NCBI GenBank assembly: GCA_002701705.1 | Contig: NZWU01000043.1 | Span: 5,488 to 32,337 of the forward strand | Length of the DNA: 26,850 nt | Reading direction: 5' to 3' | Source of the DNA: Gammaproteobacteria bacterium | GTDB taxonomy: Bacteria; Pseudomonadota; Gammaproteobacteria; GCA-002705445; GCA-002716945 | In this document: positions 21,971-26,850 of the stretch, in pieces | Position numbering within the stretch: position 1 is the first letter of the stretch | Layout of the letters: every line of letters begins with the position of its first letter | Position numbers and translations under genes: made by a program | Notes under the pieces: model-generated | What the model saw: only the letters and a program-made list of their open reading frames with translations | The model's database searches: none | What the model was told of the DNA's origin: nothing

Positions 21971-22855
21971 ATGTTTAAAGGTAGTATGGTAGCAATTGCT
22001 ACACCAATGAATGAGGATGGCTCATTGGATTTTGATTCATTAGAAAATCTAATTAATTTCCATGTTGCTAATGAAACAGATGCGATTGTTTCTGTTGGAA
22101 CAACAGGAGAATCTGCTACGCTTGATTTTGAAGAACACTCCCAAGTAATTCAAGCAACCGTAAATATTGTAAATAAACGAATTCCTGTTATTGCTGGAAC
22201 GGGAGCAAATTCTACTAGTGAAGCAATTGAGCTAACACAAAAATCTAAAGATTTAGGTGCTGATGCATGTCTTTTGGTAACACCATATTACAACAAGCCT
22301 ACTCAAGATGGTTTGTATTATCATTTTTTAAAAATTGCAGATGAAGTATCCATACCTCAAATACTTTATAATGTACCTGGAAGAACGGCTGTAGATATGC
22401 AACCTGATACTGTTCTTCGATTAAGCAAACATCCAAATATTATTGGAATCAAAGAAGCTTCGGGAGACCATCAACGTTCAAAAGAATTATTAGATAAGTG
22501 TGCTCAAAACATATCAGTTTTTAGTGGCGATGATAAGACTTCCATGGAGGATTTAATTTTAGGTTTTCAAGGAAATATTTCAGTGACTGCAAATATAGCT
22601 CCTCTCCAAATGCATCAAATGTGTATGCATGCGATTAATGGAGAAACAGAAAAAGCAAAAATAATTAATAACAAACTTGATATCCTGCATGATAATCTCT
22701 TTATTGAATCTAATCCAATTCCTGTGAAATGGGCACTACATCGAATGGGTTTTATAAAAAAAGGAATAAGATTGCCACTTACTTGGTTAGATAAAAAGTT
22801 AGAAAAAATACTTGAAGATTCACTTATCAAAACTGATATAATAACTAAAAAGTAA
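21971..22855 (+). CDS. dapA: 4-Hydroxy-tetrahydrodipicolinate synthase
   Basis: 294 residues, standard length. Condenses pyruvate with aspartate semialdehyde, the committed step of lysine and diaminopimelate synthesis. TIM-barrel motifs: GSMVAIATPMNEDGS at the start, VSVGTTGESATL (pyruvate site threonines), VIAGTGANST, VTPYYNKPTQDGLYYHF (catalytic tyrosine), LYNVPGRTAVD (substrate arginine), and IIGIKEASGDHQR with the Schiff-base lysine. Good Shine-Dalgarno GAGGAA 4 bases before the ATG. The 2-base junction with bamC is the classic gammaproteobacterial dapA-bamC pair. Confidence 0.97.
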   Translation: MFKGSMVAIATPMNEDGSLDFDSLENLINFHVANETDAIVSVGTTGESATLDFEEHSQVIQATVNIVNKRIPVIAGTGANSTSEAIELTQKSKDLGADACLLVTPYYNKPTQDGLYYHFLKIADEVSIPQILYNVPGRTAVDMQPDTVLRLSKHPNIIGIKEASGDHQRSKELLDKCAQNISVFSGDDKTSMEDLILGFQGNISVTANIAPLQMHQMCMHAINGETEKAKIINNKLDILHDNLFIESNPIPVKWALHRMGFIKKGIRLPLTWLDKKLEKILEDSLIKTDIITKK

Positions 22856-22857
22856 TT

Positions 22858-23958
22858 ATGAAGATTCATATTAAATTTAGTTACCTTTTAACTACTGCGT
22901 GCTTGATGCTATTAACCAGTTGCACAACACTACAAGACTATGTTGCAGAGGTGATGTCTAAAGAAAGAGAAGAACTTGTAGTTTATAAAAGAGACTACAC
23001 ATATGATGCTACTCAATCTGATTTAGAAATGCCTCCAGATTTAATAAATCCAACTTCTCCAAATTCTATCACTGTACCGGAACTTGTTAATACAAGAGGT
23101 ATGGAATTATTTACTGTAGACACAGAACTTAATGATATTAAATTAGTTCGGTCAGGAAGAGACTCATTTTTGTCTTTAAAAAATATTAGTAAGGAAAAGC
23201 TTTGGTTGAAAATAGAATCATTTTGGAGAGAGGAAGGATTTAGAATATCAGAACAAAATATGGCTTTAGGTATTATGAAGACAGACTATCTAGAAAACTT
23301 AAGCGAAGCACAACTTGGAACTATACAGCGTATTGTTGGGAGATATGTTCCTCTCCTTGTTAGTCCAGATACACGCGATAGTTATAAAACAAGAATGGTT
23401 TTTAAAGAGGAAGAGATTAATCTCATAATTACACATTATGGGAAAGAATATATGACTGATGGTGAAGATGAATTTAGATGGCAAAATAGATTAAGAGATC
23501 CTGAACTTGAAACAGAAATGACATCCAGATTATATATTTATTTGGGTGGTGAAGAAGCAAAATCAAGAGGACTCACAGTTGTAAAATCAACAGGTTTGAG
23601 AAATAAATCAGTCATGAATGTTGACGAGGATGGCTTACACACCCTTTTCATTTCAGATGCATATGAAAGAGTTTATCCCCGAGTTATAGGATCGCTTGAG
23701 ATTTTGGGTATAAACATTATTTCAGCTGATCGGAATGAAGGTGTCATAAAGGTTTCTCTGAATGAAAGAAATAATGAAGAGAAATCTTTTTTTGATGATT
23801 TGATGTTTTGGAATGAGCCTGTGAGTGAAGTTTTCCATGTAGTACTTGTAGTAGAACAACTAGGAACCACCATTGAAGTGCAAAATGAAAGTTTTGTAAA
23901 TACTGTAAGTCAGCCTTCAGAAGAGATCATCAGAGGTTTACACGCGGATCTAAGGTGA
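22858..23958 (+). CDS. bamC: Outer membrane assembly lipoprotein BamC
   Basis: 366 residues. Signal peptide with lipobox L19-T-S-C22, so lipid-anchored. A disordered N-terminal segment follows, containing DLEMPPDLINPT, the proline motif that in BamC proteins packs against BamD. Two helix-grip domains follow, with KLWLKIESFWREEGFRI marking the first and DAYERVYPRVIGSLEILGINI the second. BamC is an accessory part of the BAM machine that inserts beta-barrel outer membrane proteins. Sequence divergence is considerable, but placement directly after dapA supports the call. The TGA abuts the stop codon of the convergent folE2 with no base between. Confidence 0.87.
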   Translation: MKIHIKFSYLLTTACLMLLTSCTTLQDYVAEVMSKEREELVVYKRDYTYDATQSDLEMPPDLINPTSPNSITVPELVNTRGMELFTVDTELNDIKLVRSGRDSFLSLKNISKEKLWLKIESFWREEGFRISEQNMALGIMKTDYLENLSEAQLGTIQRIVGRYVPLLVSPDTRDSYKTRMVFKEEEINLIITHYGKEYMTDGEDEFRWQNRLRDPELETEMTSRLYIYLGGEEAKSRGLTVVKSTGLRNKSVMNVDEDGLHTLFISDAYERVYPRVIGSLEILGINIISADRNEGVIKVSLNERNNEEKSFFDDLMFWNEPVSEVFHVVLVVEQLGTTIEVQNESFVNTVSQPSEEIIRGLHADLR

Positions 23959-24783
23959 TTAGTCTTTTTTGATGTTATGAATTTGTGCGTATGCAGAATG
24001 ATTGTGTATTGATTCAAAATTTTCTGATTCTACAATATACTCCATAACCCTCTCATCTTTATCAAGATGAACTGCGATATCTCTAACCATATCCTCAACA
24101 AATTTTGGATTATCATAAGCTAATTCAGTCACAAATTTTTCATCTGGTCTTTTAAGAAGGCCATACAGTTCTGAAGAAGCTTCTTGCTCAACAATATCGA
24201 TTAGTTCTTCAATCCAAATGAAATCATTTATCGTAACCGTAACTGTCACATGAGAGCGCTGATTATGGGCTCCATAAGAAGAGATTTTTTTTGAACAAGG
24301 ACATAAGCTGGTTACTGGAATCAACACTTTGACTTTTAAAGTAGGATCATTATCTTTAATTTCTCCAATAAAGGTAACATTATAATCTAATAAGCTTTTA
24401 ACTTTAGTTACGGGCGCAGCTTTATTTATAAAATATGGGAAAGACATCTCAATATGCCCTGACTTAGCTTCCAAAAGTTCACACATTTCTTCCATCATTT
24501 CTTTAAATGAGTGAACAGTTATTTGTTCTTCGTGTTGATTAAGAATTTGAACAAAACGTGACATGTGGGTACCTTTGAAATCATGTGGAAGGTCTACATA
24601 CATATTAAATTGAGCAATCGTTGATTGTTTATTTCCAGATCTTTGTTTAATAATAATTGGGTGGAGTATGTCTTTTATACCGACTTTATTAATTGGTAAA
24701 TTTCTAGTATCCGCCAATCCCTGTATATCAGGTATTTTAGAAGCCTCACCAATAATTTTCATATTTTTCTTATTTGTAGCCAT
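23959..24783 (-). CDS. folE2: GTP cyclohydrolase IB
   Basis: 274 residues. FolE2 converts GTP to 7,8-dihydroneopterin triphosphate, the shared entry to folate and queuosine synthesis, using a metal other than the zinc of FolE1. The decisive patch is [21 protein letters not shown], containing the metal-ligand cysteine and the histidine of the active site; the start [26 protein letters not shown] and [19 protein letters not shown] are also family typical. No FolE1 is seen in this window. It lies 4 bases after queD, so the two successive steps of the queuosine pathway are in one operon. It could equally supply the odd pteridine-like locus at 2-8 kb. Confidence 0.95.
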   Translation of the reverse strand: MATNKKNMKIIGEASKIPDIQGLADTRNLPINKVGIKDILHPIIIKQRSGNKQSTIAQFNMYVDLPHDFKGTHMSRFVQILNQHEEQITVHSFKEMMEEMCELLEAKSGHIEMSFPYFINKAAPVTKVKSLLDYNVTFIGEIKDNDPTLKVKVLIPVTSLCPCSKKISSYGAHNQRSHVTVTVTINDFIWIEELIDIVEQEASSELYGLLKRPDEKFVTELAYDNPKFVEDMVRDIAVHLDKDERVMEYIVESENFESIHNHSAYAQIHNIKKD

Positions 24784-24787
24784 TGTC

Positions 24788-25156
24788 TTACTCCATATAT
24801 TCTACAGCATATTTATCTGTTTCCCATAATTTAATTGATTTTAATCTGATATCATTAGTATTAATCATTGTTGACAATTCTGAGTAGAAGTATTTAGCAA
24901 TATTTTCTGCTGTAGGATTATTTTCTTTAAATGGCGTTAAATCATTTAAGAACTGATGATCAAGCTTTTTCCCAACTTCTTTTGCAGAATTTTTTATATC
25001 TTTGAAGTCTATTACCATTCCAATATTATCAAGTTTATTCCCTAATACCTCAACTTCTACTTTCCAATTATGCCCATGCATTCGCTTACAATCTCCCTTA
25101 TGACCATTGAGAATATGAGCTGACGAAAACTCTGTTTTGATAGTTAAAGTATAAAT
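24788..25156 (-). CDS. queD: 6-carboxy-5,6,7,8-tetrahydropterin synthase with a probable AUU start
   Basis: 122 residues from the ATT codon at 25154-25156. Translating upstream of the first ATG (25081) reads [14 protein letters not shown] then [11 protein letters not shown], the indispensable N-terminus of the fold with the first zinc His, so the ATG start is wrong. No ATG, GTG or TTG lies between the upstream stop (25166-25168) and that ATG. All catalytic residues are canonical: [11 protein letters not shown] (catalytic Cys and two zinc His), LDHQFLN (Asp/His pair), PTAEN and WETDKY. It makes 6-carboxytetrahydropterin from dihydroneopterin triphosphate. It lies between dxs (23 bases) and folE2 (4 bases). 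Confidence 0.9.
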   Translation of the reverse strand: MYTLTIKTEFSSAHILNGHKGDCKRMHGHNWKVEVEVLGNKLDNIGMVIDFKDIKNSAKEVGKKLDHQFLNDLTPFKENNPTAENIAKYFYSELSTMINTNDIRLKSIKLWETDKYAVEYME

Positions 25157-25161
25157 CTTAT

Positions 25162-25167
25162 CCCCCT
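25162..25167 (-). promoter_or_regulatory. Strong ribosome-binding site for queD deciding the AUU start
   Basis: On the minus strand AGGGGG (25167-25162) is followed by a 5-base spacer and then ATT at 25156. This is one of the best Shine-Dalgarno sequences in the window and points to the non-standard codon as the initiation site, since no ATG, GTG or TTG is in range in the correct frame. Confidence 0.6.
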
Positions 25168-25179
25168 AATAATATTATA

Positions 25180-26850
25180 TTAACTTTTTTTGAAAATAAC
25201 ATTTTCTTCCACTAAATTTAATGTAGTTTTTTTTATTCCTTCTTCATCTAACCCTACATCAGCAAGCAGTTCACTTTGTACTCCATGCATAATAGTCTTA
25301 TCTGGAATGCCTAAATTAAATACTTTAGGAGCTCTATTATACTTTGGTTGATTATAAAGATTTAAAATTGCTTCATTAACAGCAGAGCCTGCCCCTCCAA
25401 GTGTTACATTTTCTTCTACTGTTATTATATAATCATGATTTAGACATATCTCATCAATTAAATTTATATCTAAAGGTTTTACAAAGCGCATATCTATTAC
25501 TGTTGCATCAAGTTCATCTGCAACAGAATGCACTGTATTAAGTAAAGTTCCAAAAACTAGATAGGCAATGCTAGTGCCTTTTCTAACAACTTTTGCTTTA
25601 CCAAGTTTAATTTCTTTCAAATCAAGATTTAAATCTATACCTAATGAATAACCTCTTGGATATCTAACTGCTGACGGACCGTGGTAGTTAAATCCTGTAG
25701 TTAGCATTTTCCAAAGTTCCTGTTCATTAGATGGAGTCATAATTAACATTTTTGGTAAAATTCTTAAAAAAGAAATATCATAAATTCCTTGATGGGTTTC
25801 TCCATCTGCACCAACAATTCCTGCTCTGTCGATGGCTAATAAAACATCCAACTCTTGAATGACTACATCATGTATAAGTTGATCATATGCCCGTTGTAAA
25901 AAAGTTGAATATATCGCAACAACAGGTTTTATCTTATTACAAGCTAGACCACCTGCTAGGGTTAATGCGTGTTGTTCAGCAATCCCAACATCGAAATATC
26001 TATCAGGAAAATTCTTTTCAAATTCCACAAGACCGGATCCTTCTCTCATAGCTGGTGTAATTACGACTAGCTTTTCATTTGCTCGAGCCATTTCATCCAA
26101 CCATCGGCTAAAGATTTGTGTATATGTTAATTTATTTTTAAGTTTATTAGTTTTAGTTTTACCTGTTAAGGGATTGAAAGGAGTAACACCATGATAACTA
26201 ACTGGGTTTTTCTCAGCTAGTTTATATCCTTTGCCTTTTCTGGTCATTAAATGAAGAATTCTAGGTCCTTTTCTATCTTTCAAATTAGAAAAAATTTCTA
26301 TAAGATCTCCCAAATCATGCCCATCAACTGGACCAAAATATTTAAAACCCAATTCTTCAAATAGCAATCCAGGTGTTATAAAACTTTTAGCTTTTGAACC
26401 TACTTTTTTTGCAATAGTTTCAAAAGCTTTTATTTTACTAAGGACATGTTTGCTACCTTCTCTTATTGCCGAATATGTTTTTCCAGTTAAAATTCTTGTC
26501 AGATATTTATGTATAGCGCCAACATTCGGTGAAATTGACATTTCATTATCATTTAAAACAACAAGTAAATTTGATTTGATGCCTCCGCCATGGCTTAGTG
26601 CTTCATAAGCCATCCCTGCTGTGAGCCCACCATCACCAATTACAGCAATAACTTTGTCATCATCGTTATTCAATTTGGAGGCAATTTCAAAACCAACAGC
26701 TGCACTAATAGAAGTACTTGAATGCCCAGCCCCAAAACAATCGTATTCACTTTCATTTCTTTTGAGAAATCCAGAAATTCCATCTTTTTTTCTTAGTGTT
26801 GGCATAAGATTTTTTCTACCAGTTAGAATTTTATGAGGGTAGCATTGGTG
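25180..26850 (-). CDS. dxs: 1-Deoxy-D-xylulose-5-phosphate synthase, 5' end outside window
   Basis: The last 556 codons of dxs. The frame runs unbroken to the window's right edge, where it reads HQCYPHKILTGR, a segment well inside the protein, so roughly 60-70 N-terminal residues are missing. Dxs condenses pyruvate with glyceraldehyde 3-phosphate (thiamine diphosphate dependent), the first step of the MEP isoprenoid pathway. Motifs: CFGAGHSSTSISAAVG, VIGDGGLTAGMAYEAL with the ThDP motif completed by NDNEMSISPNVGA, PVDGHDL, VGIAEQHALTLAGG, DRAGIVGADGETHQG and the C-terminal VEENVTLGGAGSAV. The protein looks fully functional. Confidence 0.97.
   Translation of the reverse strand, partial: HQCYPHKILTGRKNLMPTLRKKDGISGFLKRNESEYDCFGAGHSSTSISAAVGFEIASKLNNDDDKVIAVIGDGGLTAGMAYEALSHGGGIKSNLLVVLNDNEMSISPNVGAIHKYLTRILTGKTYSAIREGSKHVLSKIKAFETIAKKVGSKAKSFITPGLLFEELGFKYFGPVDGHDLGDLIEIFSNLKDRKGPRILHLMTRKGKGYKLAEKNPVSYHGVTPFNPLTGKTKTNKLKNKLTYTQIFSRWLDEMARANEKLVVITPAMREGSGLVEFEKNFPDRYFDVGIAEQHALTLAGGLACNKIKPVVAIYSTFLQRAYDQLIHDVVIQELDVLLAIDRAGIVGADGETHQGIYDISFLRILPKMLIMTPSNEQELWKMLTTGFNYHGPSAVRYPRGYSLGIDLNLDLKEIKLGKAKVVRKGTSIAYLVFGTLLNTVHSVADELDATVIDMRFVKPLDINLIDEICLNHDYIITVEENVTLGGAGSAVNEAILNLYNQPKYNRAPKVFNLGIPDKTIMHGVQSELLADVGLDEEGIKKTTLNLVEENVIFKKS

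Noticed and set aside
24788..25081. 97-residue QueD starting at the ATG of MHGHN
   Set aside because: This begins in the middle of the catalytic HGH motif and omits the first zinc His and catalytic Cys, which are encoded in frame just upstream; the gene must start earlier.
1..26850. CRISPR arrays, tRNA or rRNA genes, insertion sequences, prophage or toxin-antitoxin modules
   Set aside because: No regularly spaced repeats, no cloverleaf candidates in the few short gaps, and no transposase, integrase or toxin-like proteins were found; gaps are too short to hide them.

Overview
The window looks like part of the chromosome of a streamlined, strongly AT-rich gammaproteobacterium, probably a free-living marine one. 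The dapA-bamC pair, an Hda-type DnaA homologue beside purM/purN/DUF3108, and a PerM-WrbA-LysM-ProRS neighbourhood are gammaproteobacterial in character. Genes are packed with almost no spacing: most neighbours overlap or lie within 30 bases, several convergent pairs share bases, and no intergenic gap exceeds about 120 bases. I saw no rRNA, tRNA, CRISPR array, insertion sequence or prophage. I cannot name the species; SAR86- or SUP05-like lineages fit the composition, but that is inference.

Layout. 1-2151 (minus): end-clipped trhO, an O-methyltransferase, a YceI-family periplasmic protein and a CDP-alcohol phosphatidyltransferase. 2192-6883 (plus): a compact operon of a zinc-site-lacking MDR dehydrogenase, a PCu(A)C copper-chaperone-like protein, a 6-pyruvoyl-tetrahydropterin-synthase-fold protein with an altered active site, a GT4 glycosyltransferase, a SAM methyltransferase and an LPG-synthase/flippase-like membrane protein. 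A RibD-type reductase (6876-7751, minus) converges on it. Together these look like an undescribed pathway making a modified, probably glycosylated and perhaps membrane-handled pteridine-like compound; this is the most interesting part of the window. 7745-9332: a small membrane protein, hisI, a CHCC zinc-finger protein and a MOSC protein. 9394-13840: EamA transporter, DUF1244, then molybdenum-cofactor genes moeB, moaA, moaD and moaE, interrupted by two tandemly duplicated small membrane-protein genes whose duplication also copied the tail of moaA. argG follows.

15029-20788: DUF3108 protein, purN and purM (minus); hda (plus); a WrbA-like flavoprotein (minus); a LysM lipoprotein and a small helical periplasmic protein (plus); and a ProRS that lacks the INS editing domain (minus). 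20907-23958 (plus): PerM-family permease, dapA, bamC. 23959-26850 (minus): dxs (5' end outside the window), queD with a probable AUU start codon, and folE2.

Several genes act on GTP-derived heterocycles: FolE2 (dihydroneopterin triphosphate), QueD (queuosine precursor), MoaA (molybdopterin), and the RibD-like and PTPS-like proteins of the unexplained locus. The canonical QueD serves as an internal control for how far the PTPS-like paralogue at 3.7 kb has departed from the catalytic consensus.
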